From contig JADNRX010000382.1 of NCBI GenBank assembly GCA_015501595.1, positions 1 to 50,862 of the forward strand: a DNA stretch of 50,862 nucleotides, in the 5' to 3' direction. The notes beneath the pieces are model-generated. The model did no database searches. It was not told the origin of the DNA and was given only the letters and a program-made list of their open reading frames with translations. Each line of letters starts with the position of its first letter. Position 1 is the stretch's first letter. Origin of the DNA: Hymenopellis radicata. Its lineage: Eukaryota > Basidiomycota > Agaricomycetes > Agaricales > Physalacriaceae. The position numbers and the translations under genes were made by a program. Shown here piece by piece: positions 20,080 to 31,114 of the stretch.

Positions 20080-22842
20080 ATGCCATTCTTTGAACGAGAA
20101 CTCAATATCCCCGACATACTGGCGGCTATGCAGTCATCGACGCCATATACCCACTTTGTCCCGCAACAGCATTTTGCTGCAGGACCCCCAAGACCAATGA
20201 ACCCAAGGCCAATGGCTGGACCGGCTTCGTCAATAATCTACTCGACTACTATGCCCACTGGTCCGACACCGCTATCAGCACGTCCTCATAGGTCCCTCTC
20301 GCCATCCTCTCTTAGAATATTAACGGGAGCACGATTTACGACGGCATCACCTGCCATTTCCCAACCGACGACACATCCTTTGTTCTTTTAAAAGAATATG
20401 AGACCACCGACGCAACTTCCTTTTGAGGTTTCCCATATGTCCTATGAAGCGCAGGTTACTACTAGCCCTGCTCTCCTCGTCAAGGCAGAGCCATTATTGG
20501 CTCCGCTCCCTAACCCGAGGTTCCGAGCACCGCCTTCTCTGCTTCCCCTTCACTCAAAGCTGAACACAATGTCTTCATCAGACGTGTTTCAGTCACCACC
20601 ACCACTGCCTACGCTGAACTCAGCGCAACCATCGGCACAGCCATCACCACATCCATTTAGGACCACGGTGGAGGATGCCCCATCCACGGCTACACCTCCA
20701 AGTCCATCTCGATCTCCCACAACATCGATACAGAGCCGTCCCTTGCCCTCAAGACCAATATCTCTACCAGCGCAGACTGATAGGGTGCCGACTCCCCCGC
20801 CAAGACACGCTATATCAGTCACAACGCGTATTCACAGCCATAACAACAACGAATCATATAGGGAGATGATACGTCGATACGAAGATTTACTTATATTGTT
20901 AGCTACGCAACGTTAAACGTTGCATAGGCAATCATTTTTAGGAATACCTCATCTAGCAATAAACCAATTTCTGGCCGAAAACTTATTGCCTGATGGAACA
21001 TTGAGACCTCGCCCCATTGATGTGTTACCAAGTCTTGACAGTATGACTATGACCGTGAGAATTACTTAGCCAATGTTGATGTGGATGCTTTGAGGACCCA
21101 ATGGCCTTGAAATGAAGATGAAACGGACTCCAATTATGTCCGTCGCACGAATGCGCTCCGCAGCAAAGCTCAAGAGCACTTGAACTCTCTGGAAATAGCT
21201 CGCTCACGGCACTCTCGTATAGCATCCCCGGATTTCCCTAAGGATACTACAGAGATGAGGGACCTCTATACTAGAGGAATACTGCAGTGTGTGCGAAATT
21301 ATGATCTCAGCCAATATCAAGTTTCACGAATCCTGGAACAGTTCATCATTTTTGACGAAGCTTTGTGCGCATTTATGCCTAGTCAGCCAGAGCTTCGAAT
21401 CTTAATCCCAGACTTGGGAATGGAAGGAGCTTCGTTATCGCACTATAAATAAGTGCGAACCGCTTATCCATCACTGACGAATACAGATTCTGCATCAATT
21501 GCATCTAATTCGATGCATTACGCTACGGCAGAGTCCATACACTCTAACGCCACACCAGACTCAGTGTATAGTGCCACTCTAATTTCGCAGGATGAAGTAC
21601 CTACAGAGTATGGATACGGTTATACAATGCAACCAGAGGAGGGGAGCGTGCCTAAAGGCAAAATATTCCCGTTTCATACCTCCGCTCTGCCTCCACCATT
21701 ACCCCGCGGCTGCCTCAATGACTGCCTCAGCAGCCACCTCCACCTCCACCGCCGCCGCCGAGTGATCCTGACGACAATGGATTCCCAATAACAGGGGTAG
21801 ATTCCCATATAGAGGACTACCTGGACCCCAAGAGAAGGAAGAGGTTCTCGGGACCTCCTGGACCACCAGGACCTACAGGACCTCCTGGACCTAAAGGATT
21901 ACAAGGTCCTATAGGCACTCCTGGACAACGAGGAGCTCAAGGCCCTCCAGGATTACCTAGAGAAGGAGGAAATCCACCAGACCCTCCTCCACCACCGCCT
22001 GACGACAACCACTCTGAACACTCAAGTTCTAACATGAGTACTCACGTTCGGTTCCCGAATAATAATCGCGACGAGACACCCGCTCGATTTGGATCAGTGC
22101 ATCTCGGTTCGGTAGGACCAAACTGCTTCACGCCGAAGAAATCTTCAGCTACGTATGCGAGAAATGTATCGAAGAACAGCTACTCTTACCAAGAGTAGGC
22201 ATTGATTCCTCAATGCAGAAGGTGATGATGCAAGGAATGCCTAAACCATCTAAGTATACTGATTCAGATAGTAGTATTGTGGTCTTCGATGAGTGGTTTA
22301 GAAAGATAGTATCTTGGATGAACGCGCTAAACCTATGCAGTCCCGCAACCACCGTAATGGAAGACGGCGATGAGATCATCAGCACCATGGATCGACAGTG
22401 CATTTCAATGCTACACGCATATCTTGACGGAGATGCACTGCAATAGTTTTGTGACAACGTTGAAGACGTGATTTTCAACATGCAAGTCGAAGGAACTATT
22501 CTATTTTCATAAATCATTAATGATCTTTATCGGCGATTCATTCATGAGGGATCGCTCTTTGACCTCATGAGGAAGTTCGATAATACGCGGTATAATTGAG
22601 AGGGTGGTGTTCGCCGACTGTTCTCTGAACTACTACGATAGACGAACATGATGTCATGGCCGCCAGATGTGTACCGCTTCAAGCACAAACTCATGAGCAC
22701 CATACCCAATCAGATATGCATTCTGTTACACCAGTCAGGTGTAATCACAGAAACTTCAACAATACACACTATAATGAAGGATTCTCTTAAAATTGAGAAG
22801 GGCTTGTGAGCAAGCAAGCAGTACAAATCGTTGACTACATCA
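20080..22842 (+). pseudogene. Decayed Ty3/Gypsy gag, first part, with collagen-like stretch
   Basis: Successive open pieces in shifting frames give a long Pro/Ser/Thr-rich N-terminus (20,080-20,900), a region with ESYREMIRRYEDLL, an acidic segment (21,180-21,790), twelve GXY triplets, then a capsid-like region: VFDEWFRKIVSWMNAL, MDRQCISMLHAYLDG, DLYRRFIHEGSLFDLM, WPPDVYRFKHKLMSTIP. Stops at CAA/CAG-to-TAA/TAG and CGA-to-TGA positions are common. The sequence continues after element I at 30,043, where the GTTCGATT target is repeated. It is taken as Gypsy gag from the capsid-like block plus the zinc knuckle found downstream. Confidence 0.75.
21851..21958 (+). other. Collagen-like (Gly-X-Y)12 coding tract in gag
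   Basis: Twelve uninterrupted triplets: [18 protein letters not shown], then [18 protein letters not shown]. The third-base pattern is mixed, so this is not a simple nucleotide microsatellite. It is followed by [13 protein letters not shown]. Confidence 0.85.
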
Positions 22843-23621
22843 GTTCGATTTAGAGTCTGCCACGGATTGGGTAAAATGGCGGATATCCGCCACCCGATCC
22901 CCGACTCAATCCACAGATCAGATCGGAAAAAGCGATCTGATCCATATAATCCGGATCGCGGCACGAGTCACGGTTAGGCTGAGATGTGCACGGATATCCA
23001 TGCTACCGATCCGTATACGATCCGTGCTCTCAGACACTTACATATCATATTTTTGAAGATTTTTATAATTTTATTTCGCCTCAAACGCCCGCAAAATCAC
23101 CAGAAACGATGTTGTGGTCAAATTTTCCTAATCGCCGAGCTGGCTGAACCTCCCAGCAACTGCCGGATAAGGATCGATCAGCTCAGACACTGACTCTTTC
23201 CTCCTCCACCATAGCACGATCGTAAGATCATGCTCGTCGGCCCAGAACTTTTTCTGGGGCTTCTCCAGCCTCTTGTATGTGTGCTTTTGCTGTGTGGTTT
23301 GGCTTCATGCTGACCACTACGCCCTCGGATACATTCCGGGGCGATTTACGCTGCAGCATTAGTGCTCGTCTTTACGACAGCACCTTTTCTACGGGATCAC
23401 TGCCATTTGACGGCGGCAAGGATGCAATACCACTTGGATCCGCTGGACGATGCGCAAGGTCGTTGGCCACGATGCTCTAGCAACGGCCCAGCATCCACGT
23501 GTAAGCCCTTAAGCGGGCAGCAGATGTCGAACAACGACGACGACGACCTTCAAGAGGCCACAGGACGATAGAGGATGCTTTCGCCCTGCCTTAGAGCAGG
23601 CTTGAAGCGCGGATGTGGTGG

Positions 23622-24578
23622 TAGACCTGGGCACGAGTGCGCACTCGGGTGCACTCGCACTCGTAGGGCGGGTCATTCGTGCGTGAGAGCCGGACACCCG
23701 CACTCGAGTGACACCCGAGTGCGGCACTCGAGTGCGGCACCAACTCGCGGGTGTCTTACCACTCGCGAGTGTCGCCCACCCGTGTATGGTGGCGGGTGTA
23801 CACGAGTACACCCACACTTCCTCCACCCCAAACTCATGCCACGTCGGCATCCCCCAGCAATTGCGAGGGGAGCAGCGGCGGGGCATGATGATGGTGGTAG
23901 TAGGGGGTGGTAAGGTGATATGAGTGGTGGTGGTGGTGGTGTGAGCAGTCGAGGTCGCGTCGCCGTCAATGACGCTGCGGTATCCTGGTTGGGTCGTCCT
24001 TGCCGCGTCCTTCTCCTCCTCCTCCACCTCATCATCGCCATCTCATCCTTGTCATCTCATCGTCCTCGTTATCCTATCGCTCTCTTGTCCTGTCGTCCCG
24101 TATCCATGGAGACGACACTAAGTCGCTCACTGGGCTCTCGACGCCGACTTGAAGTCGAGCGCCAGTGTCATCGATGCCGACGCAGAGTCGAGCACCGGTG
24201 TCTCCGTCGCCGACTCAAGGTCGAGCGACGGGTCGTCCTTGGTGGTTGTGGTGAGAGTGGGAAGAGAGAACTGCGCGATCGCACGCTGACGTGTCACTTC
24301 GGATTCCGGCCCGATTCGCCGGATCGCGAGAAATCCTGGTGCGTGTCGTTTTTCCAGTCAAAAAAATCAAAATAAAATTCGAAAAAATATACAAAAAATG
24401 CGAGTGTCCACCCGGGTGTCTGCCCACGGGTACTCGCGGCCCAGAGGCAGACACCCGCACTCGGGTGGACACCCGTGCTGACACTCTACTCGAGTGCGGC
24501 ACACACTCGGCACCCGGGTGCCGAGTGCGGGTGCATCCGGGTGCACACTTAAGCACCCGACACTCGTGCCCACGTCTA
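23622..24578 (+). mobile_element. Element C1: complete C-family transposon, 957 bp, inside I
   Basis: The ends are TAGACCTGGGCACGAGTG and the inverse of TAGACGTGGGCACGAGTG. The duplication TGTGGTGG is at 23614-23621 and 24579-24586. The subterminal array is CACTCG / CACCCGGGTG. The core has H1 (23834-23888), a GGTGGT tract, three GACT..AGTC hairpins (about 24,140-24,230), the TTCGGATTCCGGCCCGA block and an A-rich box at about 24,360-24,400. Confidence 0.92.
23834..23888 (+). other. H1 core hairpin of C1
   Basis: Arms TCATGCC and GGGCATGA, with inner CCCC/GGGG around AGCAATTGCGA. It conserves the GCAATTGC loop seen in B, D and E. Confidence 0.7.
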
Positions 24579-24815
24579 TGTGGTGGTAGTTGGGTGCGGC
24601 GCATCTGTAGACGACGCCGCACAAACAGGTGCATATTTAATTAGTGAATAGCGCGGGTGTCCCGCGGGTGATTGTGTTCAGACCCGCACCCTTACCCGCC
24701 GTTGGCCCGCACCCGCCGTACGGGTACGGGTAACCCGCGATATTCACCCCCGGGCTGTGACGGGTGTAGGGGTTACCCTCAGCCTCAGACCCGCCATGTC
24801 CGAAGTCGGTAGGTA

Positions 24816-25927
24816 TAGACCTGGGCACGAGTGCCCACCCGGGTGCACTTGCACTCGCTGGGCGGGTCACTCGCGGCTCCAAGCCGGACACCCGCACTCG
24901 ACTGCCACCCGGGTGCGGCACTCGAGTGCGGCACCCATTCGCGGGTGTTTCGCACACACGAGTGTGTTAACACTCATGTGTGGTGGCGGGTGTACCTGTG
25001 TACACACCTGCTCCCAGCACCCCCGACTCACGGCCAACTCATGCCACGCCTGCATCCCCCAGCAATTGCGAGGGGAGCAGTAGCGGTGCATGATGCGGAC
25101 GCGGACGGTCTCGGTGAGGTGAGGGAGGATGGGATCGCATATGTGGCGCCTCGTTGGAGGGCTTACCCGTGCACTAGAGTAATGATCTGTAAACTATCAT
25201 CAGTATTCAAAGCACCATTGACGGCGTCTGTCAACGCCGCCAAAAATGAAGAATAACGCAAAAAGATACGTACCAACCCGCCACGTCACCAGCAGATGAC
25301 GTGGCGGCCCATATCCACCGCCCCCGTTCTTCAAGCACGCTGTTCAGCGTGGCGGGTGGCGACTCCTCCTTCGAGTACGCGAACGCCGACTCAAAGTCGA
25401 GCGTCAATACCGTTACCGGTGTCCTGCTGCCTCGTTTGCGAGGGCTTACGCGTCCGCTGGGTATCCATGGAGACGACTCAAAGTCATTCTCCATAAACAC
25501 GGACGCCGACTCAAAGTCGTGCGCCGTCGTCACTACCGTCGTGGTAGTGGTAACGCGTTGGCGGAGGTGGTTGTGGTGGTGGTGAGATAAGAGAGATCGG
25601 ACGCAATGAGACGCTTACGCGGCCTTTCGGGTCTCGGCCCGAAGCGCCGGATCGCGAGATATTATTGTGTCGTCGTTTTTAGGCGACATATGGGGCCGTT
25701 TAACTTGGAAAATTTTTGTAAATTAAGTTTAAATATGTGTATTGATTGTCGAGTGTTTACACGGGTGTTTGGGCACGGGTACTCGCGGCCCAAAGCCGAA
25801 CACCCGCACTCGGGTATCCACCCGTGCAGACACCCTACCCGGCACCGGCAAACACTCGACACCCGGGTGTGAGTAGCGAGTGCACCCGGGTGCACACTTA
25901 AACACCAGACACTCTTGCCCAGGTCTA
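24816..25927 (+). mobile_element. Element C2: complete C-family transposon nested in E, 1,112 bp
   Basis: The ends are TAGACCTGGGCACGAGTG and the inverse of TAGACCTGGGCAAGAGTG. The duplication GGTAGGTA is at 24808-24815 and 25928-25935. The core includes H1 (about 25,038-25,092), the block 25,150-25,300 shared with C3, GACTCAAAGTC hairpins (25,385-25,530), TTTGCGAGGGCTTACGCG at about 25,434, and the AT-rich box near 25,700. This is the fourth nesting level: gag > I > E > C2. Confidence 0.92.
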
Positions 25928-25970
25928 GGTAGGTATAATACCAACTCACCTCACGAATACCTAGATGTTT

Positions 25971-26022
25971 CATGCCCGTTGGCTACCCCCGAGCAATTGC
26001 GCGGGGGCCACCAGCGTGCATG
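25971..26022 (+). other. H1 core hairpin of E
   Basis: Outer CATGC/GCATG, middle GTTGG/CCAGC, inner CCCCC/GGGGG, loop GAGCAATTGCGC. Confidence 0.72.
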
Positions 26023-27072
26023 AGGTAGGGAATCGAGGTGGGTGAGGAGGGTGTGGATTGATACGGCGGATGTGGGGCTTGTTCGCGTTGCCATTCCATA
26101 GAGTCTATACCTGATGAGTGTTCAATAGAAGAGTTATAACGATTACAAGACAATAAACAACTGAATAAAAAACGCACCGTTGTGCTGAATGCGTACGCGA
26201 CGCCCTTCAGCCTGCAAATCCGTCAAAAGTATTTGTTTGTGTCGATGTCATCTGTGCAGTTGGCGCTTCCCAGTCGTCATCCTGAGTGTGAAGGTGGCGG
26301 CGAGCAGCGGAAGCCAAGCTCGCAGTCGAAGAGCAAAGTAAAGGACCAGAATCAATGCTGCCTCGCTTGTGAGGGCTTACGCGTAGTAAGTCGTCCGTAA
26401 AATGGCGCCGTTGTGTAAACAAGCGCGAGAATGCACCCCGGAACGTATCCGAGGGCGCAGCATCCGGCGCGATGCTAAACCGGGCGAAGAAAGCGAAGAA
26501 GAACAAAGAGAAGAAGTGAGAAAGGCCCCAGGAAAGTTTCTGGGGCTGACGAGCACGACACGGATGTCGTGCTGTGGTGGTGAGAGGCAAAACATGAAGA
26601 TCGGATCTGCCCGATCGTTATCCGGCCGTTGCCGGGGTGTTCGGGCAGCTCGGCAATCGAGAAATTCTTTCGACGCAACGTTCCTTGGTGACGTTGGGCT
26701 CGTTTAGGCCCAAATAAATTTGATAAATTGAAGAATATATATATGTATCTACCATGGCAGTTATTGAGCAGGTACTTGTCCATGTAAGGGCAGCCATAGA
26801 CTTATCTGAGTCCAGATCACGGGTGACTACGGGTCACGCGGGTCACGGCGGGTTCACAGACCGAGACCCTCACCCGTACCCGCCAGTACCCGTACCCGCA
26901 ACCCGGACCGGGTCAGCCGACCCAGGCTATTCACTATATTTAATATCTACTACCACGACCAATGACAACAACAATGTGTACACGACCGATGATCCCGGCG
27001 ACTGGCAATGAGGACATGCTTGCTGCCCATCAAGTGCTGAGCATATGATGCTGTGTTCGCTGTCCTGCACGC

Positions 27073-27510
27073 TAGAGCATGCCACAAGTTTCGGCCAGTG
27101 CAGGTAACTCGCAGGTAACCTACGACTCGTGACTCGCGACTCAGATTCGCGCAAGTCGCAGGTTTGAGGTTGGAGCATTCTACAAGTACTTGCACAGGTT
27201 CCGGTAGTCGGTTAATATATAATATTATGCATATAAACTGTGTTATAGATATAAATATGATCCAATAGAGCTGCAATAGGCCATAGAGACCATGTTTGCA
27301 TTAGTTTGACCTCAGTTGAAGGTGATATGAGTGGGTTATAGCTCAAAACTCATCAAAAACTCGCAAACTCGCAAGTTTTAAACTCGCAACTTGTGAGTTT
27401 TAGACCCGCAACTTGCGAGTTTGAGACAAGTCGCAAGTCCGGACTTCAGATACGCAAACTCGCGCAAACTCAACCTGCCGGACCCGGGTTTAGACTCGTG
27501 GCATGCTCTA
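27073..27510 (+). mobile_element. Element F1: 438-bp F-family transposon inside I
   Basis: The ends are TAGAGCATGCCACAAGTTT and the inverse of TAGAGCATGCCACGAGTC. The flanking octamers are CTGCACGC (27065-27072) and CTACACGC (27511-27518), one mismatch. It has the same AACTCGCAAG motif arrays and the same AT-rich middle as F2 and F3. Confidence 0.88.
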
Positions 27511-27604
27511 CTACACGCCACCTCCTACCTTCATTTCCTCTCCATCCACCATACATCCCCCATCCTCCTCCTTTCAGTGTAGGTATGCGGTTCGCTCATT
27601 TGAG

Positions 27605-29812
27605 TAGAGTTTACAAGTCCGGTTGGTAGGACCGGGTAGGACCGGCGGACCCAACCAGACTGCAACCGATTTTAGACCGGTTAGCAGGCAACCGGTTGCT
27701 GGTTTCAACCAGTTGCAGTTGCCGGTTCGAACGTTTCGCTAAATTTTCCAGGACCGGTACAGACCGGTTAAGACCGGTTGCAACTGGATAATGTAAGTAT
27801 ATATTTAATATGAATTTTCAAATTTTTTTGAGCTCAAATGAGCTCATGTGTGGGCCACAAGAGCCACTCGCGACTATTTCCTCGGATCCGGCGACTCGGG
27901 CCGAGATCCGAACGTACGCGTAAGCGTGCGATCGGGTAGCTCTCTCTCCTTCCAACCACCACTTCCATCAACCGCCGTCGCTCGACTGCAAGTCGGCGAC
28001 GACGGCAGCATCACTCGACTCTAAGTCGGTGATTTCAGATCAACACACGACTCTGGGTTGGTGTTGAGAGACCGGGAGACGACTCTGTGTCGTCTCCACG
28101 GAAACGACTATACGGGGAGACGACTCTAAGTCGTCTCCCTACCAGAACAGGACGCGTAAGCCCCGCAAACGGGCAGCACACGTACAGCAAGGCTAGGAGG
28201 AGGATACAGAGTAGCAGGAGGATGCCCCGCGCTCGACTATGAGTCCGCGTACCAGGAGACGACTTTAGGTCATCTCCATGGCGATGACAACGACAACAGC
28301 GCGCGGAGAGGCATGCAGGGACGGACGCGAGGTGAAGACGGATGCGAGATGAGGGGACGGATGCCGGGATGGACGCGTCGAAAATGACATGTCAACAACG
28401 ACGACACCACCACCACCACCTCCTCCTCCTCCACCATCATCCATATCCCCCTCCACTACTCACCCCCGTGGCTTATGCACGTTGAGTAGCCCCTGCGCAA
28501 TTGCTCGGGGGCCACCAACGGGCATAAATGATGCTGCGAGTGGGGGTGTAAACCAGTTTCAATCGGTCGCAACCAGTCGCGACCACTAGTGGTCCCAACC
28601 GGTTGTAGACCGGCGCAAGACCGCGGTTGCAACCGGTCGTTGCGGTCCACGGTTGACACAAAAAGTCGCGTTGGGCAACCGATTGCGGTTGCCGGTCCTG
28701 CCAAATTTGGGCACCGCAACCGGACTAGAGACCTCAACGACTCAAATCCAGGTCAGATCCGCGATCCATCACACGAGTACCCGTGGCCGAAACTGCCGAT
28801 CCGCGATCCTTATCTGATCCGACCCGCCACGGATTACGGATCAAGACGAGTCGGATCGCCGAGATCGCCGAGCGGGTCGAGTACTCGAGTAAACTCGAGT
28901 ATTCCACACACCCAAATCTATTCATGCCCGACGAGTATCCCCGGGCAATGGCACGGGGACACTCAGTCGTGCATGATGCAGACTGGGTGGTGGTGGGAGG
29001 ATAGTAGGAGTGGTGGTGATGGTGGTGATGGTGGTGGGAGATGGTGTGGTGGTGGTGATGTGGTGGTGATGGTGGTGGTGTAGGTGATGCGTCGTCGTTG
29101 GTTCCATCAGCGTGCTCAGCGCATCGTCTGTGTCAACGCATCGTCCGCGTCAACACATCGTCCGCGTCAACACATCGTCCGCCCCATCTGTCGTCCATCC
29201 ATCCTCGTCGTCCATCCATCCTCATCGTCGGTCCATCCTCGTCGTCACCCTATCCCATTCGCAAGTCGTCTGGCGGCCAGTAGTCGTCCGTGTCGCAAGT
29301 AGTCGTCCTGCTGCTGTTGCAAAGACAGCAGCAGCCCCAGCACAGAGCCAGGCCCCAAAGAAACACCCCAGAGGCCGCCTGACAATCGTCAGAGCGGCAG
29401 TGGCGACGGTTGTCGCACACTGGGTGGTCGTGGTGGTGAGAGAATGAGAGTCGACGCACCCGATCGAACGATTACGTGGCCTTCGGAACTCGGCCCGAAA
29501 CGCCGGTTCGCGAGAAAATCATGCACGCAGCTTGTTTGGCTGATGCTCGGGCCCGTTCAACTTCGTAAAAATTTGTAAATTAGTATTAAATATATATGTA
29601 AATATTCACGAGTCAACACGAGTACTCGCGACGAGTACTCACGCCTCCAGAGCCTGATCCGCGATCCATTACTGATCCGACCCGCCACGGGTCTACGGAT
29701 CATACGGATCGGATCTCCGAGATGCCCAAGCGGATCGAGTATGGATATATCCGCGTGATCCGCTGACTCGTTGAGGTCTCTAAACCGGACCCAACCGGAC
29801 TTATAAACTCTA
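27605..29812 (-). mobile_element. Element B2: B-family transposon in reverse, carrying nested A4 (net about 1,143 bp)
   Basis: The ends are TAGAGTTTACAAGTCCGG and the inverse of TAGAGTTTATAAGTCCGG. The duplication CATTTGAG is perfect at 27597-27604 and 29813-29820. It is the reverse complement of B1 in structure: AACCGG arrays, AT-rich box, serial AGTCG hairpins (about 27,970-28,275), CCA/CCT tract and H1 (about 28,470-28,527). The target octamer is in the loop of element I's own H1 hairpin. Confidence 0.93.
28726..29782 (+). mobile_element. Element A4: complete A-family copy nested in B2, 1,057 bp
   Basis: It begins TAGAGACCTCAACGAC and ends with the inverse. The duplication AACCGGAC is perfect at 28718-28725 and 29783-29790. 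As with A3, the target is within B's subterminal motifs, but near the opposite end of B, so this is an independent insertion. H1 is at about 28,924-28,976. Fourth nesting level: gag > I > B2 > A4. Confidence 0.92.
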
Positions 29813-30042
29813 CATTTGAGCATTCCGCGCCTCACTGAAACGAAATTTTTCTCTCCCACCCATGGGTATCCGCGAGTCAGAAGCGTGATCTGATCCATGG
29901 ATCGGATCACCCTAACGGATCGGATCCTATAGCGATCCGGATTATAGCACGGATCACGGTCTGGAGGTTGAGACCACGGATATCTATGAAAAGGATCGCG
30001 GATCAATCCGGTTCGCGATCCGTGGCAGTCTCTAGTTCGATT

Positions 30043-30540
30043 TGAGACACCAGCAAAGCCACAGCCTCAAAATATGCGGCCTGCATCGCCATATAGAGGT
30101 AGCTCTCCCCGAATCTTCAAGAAGATTCAAGGGAATCAATATAGCACTCACCCAACGCGAAACCAAGCTCAGCTACGAGCAGCACGTGATGGTGACACAC
30201 CACTGGCACATCCAGATAGTCTGTGTCCTCAACCTCGAGCTGCGGGAAACAGAGCGCCAAGGCCGCAAACCCTGATGAATGACAAATGTACCTGTCATCG
30301 GTGTAGCCAAGAAGGACACTTTTATCGATACCCGTCCTGCCCCATGTTTGGAAAAGGTCCGATGTACCTCAAGCAAGGGGAATGACTATATCGAATAATG
30401 GACGATGATGAAACACCACCAGAAGACTTGATCTGTGAGATCGACGAGTCGAATGGTGAGATTCCGGACTGGCCACCGATCAATGACTTTGTCGATCCCG
30501 AGTCTCAAGAACATGATCACGAAGATCAGGATGAGTGTCA
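30043..30540 (+). pseudogene. Gypsy gag, second part, with CCHC zinc knuckle
   Basis: It continues the gag frame interrupted at 22,842. Residues PQPQNMRPASPYRGSS lead to the knuckle CHRCSQEGHFYRYPSC (C-x2-C-x4-H-x4-C), then an acidic tail (DDDETPPEDLICEIDES). At about 30,540 the sequence switches to a DIRS-like RT on the other strand. The knuckle supports the gag assignment of the whole interrupted gene. Confidence 0.75.
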
Positions 30541-31114
30541 TCCCAAGGACAGGAAATATAGTTCCAGCATACCAGAAGCTGAACTTGATGACAAGGTCGA
30601 AGTTTGCCATGAAAATGAATGAGGTTGCAATTAAAGTCCCAATCAAAGAAATCATTCATGTAGTCATGAAGATCTTCAATGCCTAGTTGCCATGCAATCC
30701 AGTTAAGCAATCCGGAAAGGGAGCACCAGCAACGTGGTGAAGCACGCGTGCCAAGAATCATTCTGCATACGATATGCAGAAATCTATCTACCGTTACTAC
30801 TTGGTGCAGCTGCTAAATAGGATGAGCTGGCAGATTAAGGAATGCTTTAGAGACATCACTCTTGAAAAGAACAAGATCTTCATGTGGATGAGCACGTCTG
30901 ACATCGTGAATGACCTGTGCAAAAGAATGCATGTCGTCGTAGCATACTTTGGCATCCTCTTTCAGAATACCCTCATTCAGGCCATTGCCAGTATGATCCC
31001 TGACAACGTGTGGCTTTTTTTTATCTCCATCCTTCTGCCACACAACAAACATGGAAGAAATGTGCATGCCAGGTAGCAGCTTGAAATCTTTTGGTAAAGC
31101 AGGACTCCAGCGCT
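30541..31114 (-). pseudogene. DIRS-like RT fragment, divergent subfamily (C-terminal side)
   Basis: Minus-strand blocks: RWSPALPKDFKLLPGM, MFVVWQKDG, VVRDHTGNGLNEGI, YDDMHSFAQV, FKSDVSKAFLNLPAHP; then after a frame break GTRASPRCWCSLSGLLNW and LHDYMNDFFDWD. It aligns motif by motif with the RTs at 34-46 kb but with about 30% different residues and YMND in place of YMDD, so it is a second DIRS subfamily. Repeat X1 separates it from its N-terminal part at 32.1-32.3 kb. Confidence 0.8.

Larger units (their letters stand above)
24642..26936 (+). mobile_element. Element E: E-family transposon carrying nested C2 (net about 1,175 bp)
   Basis: The inverted ends are short (TAGTGAATAG). The duplication TATTTAAT is perfect at 24634-24641 and 26937-26944. 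Subterminal motifs are CGGGTACGGGTA and ACCCGCACCCG. The core has H1 (25971-26022), a TGCCTCGCTTGTGAGGGCTTACGC hairpin (about 26,358-26,383), GAACGTATCCGAGGGCGCAG and the TTTCTGGGGC hairpin shared with D1 and I, and the box TTAGGCCCAAATAAATTTG. Inserted in I. Confidence 0.9.
22851..30034 (-). mobile_element. Element I: I-family transposon with four elements inserted (net about 1,254 bp)
   Basis: The ends are TAGAGTCTGCCACGGAT (22,851) and the inverse of TAGAGACTGCCACGGAT (30,034). The duplication GTTCGATT is perfect at 22843-22850 and 30035-30042, 7.2 kb apart. Subterminal motifs are GGATATCC, GATCCGGATC and CGGATCGC. The AT-rich box and core come at the left (about 23,040-23,560: TTTTCTGGGGC hairpin, ATACATTCCGGGGCG, GTAAGCCCTTAAGCGGGCAG), so the orientation is reverse. 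Subtracting C1, E (with C2), F1 and B2 (with A4) plus one 8-bp TSD each leaves about 1,254 bp, the usual size. It interrupts the Gypsy gag. Confidence 0.9.

Noticed and set aside
23630..23800. Telomere-like or CRISPR-like arrays in the GGGTG/CACCC-rich stretches
   Set aside because: Units are irregular, lie symmetrically at both ends of transposons, and there are no spacers of constant length; they are subterminal motif arrays.
29868..30034. An independent short element at 29.87-30.03 kb
   Set aside because: It is the right end of element I, whose left end is at 22,851; the shared GTTCGATT duplication proves it.
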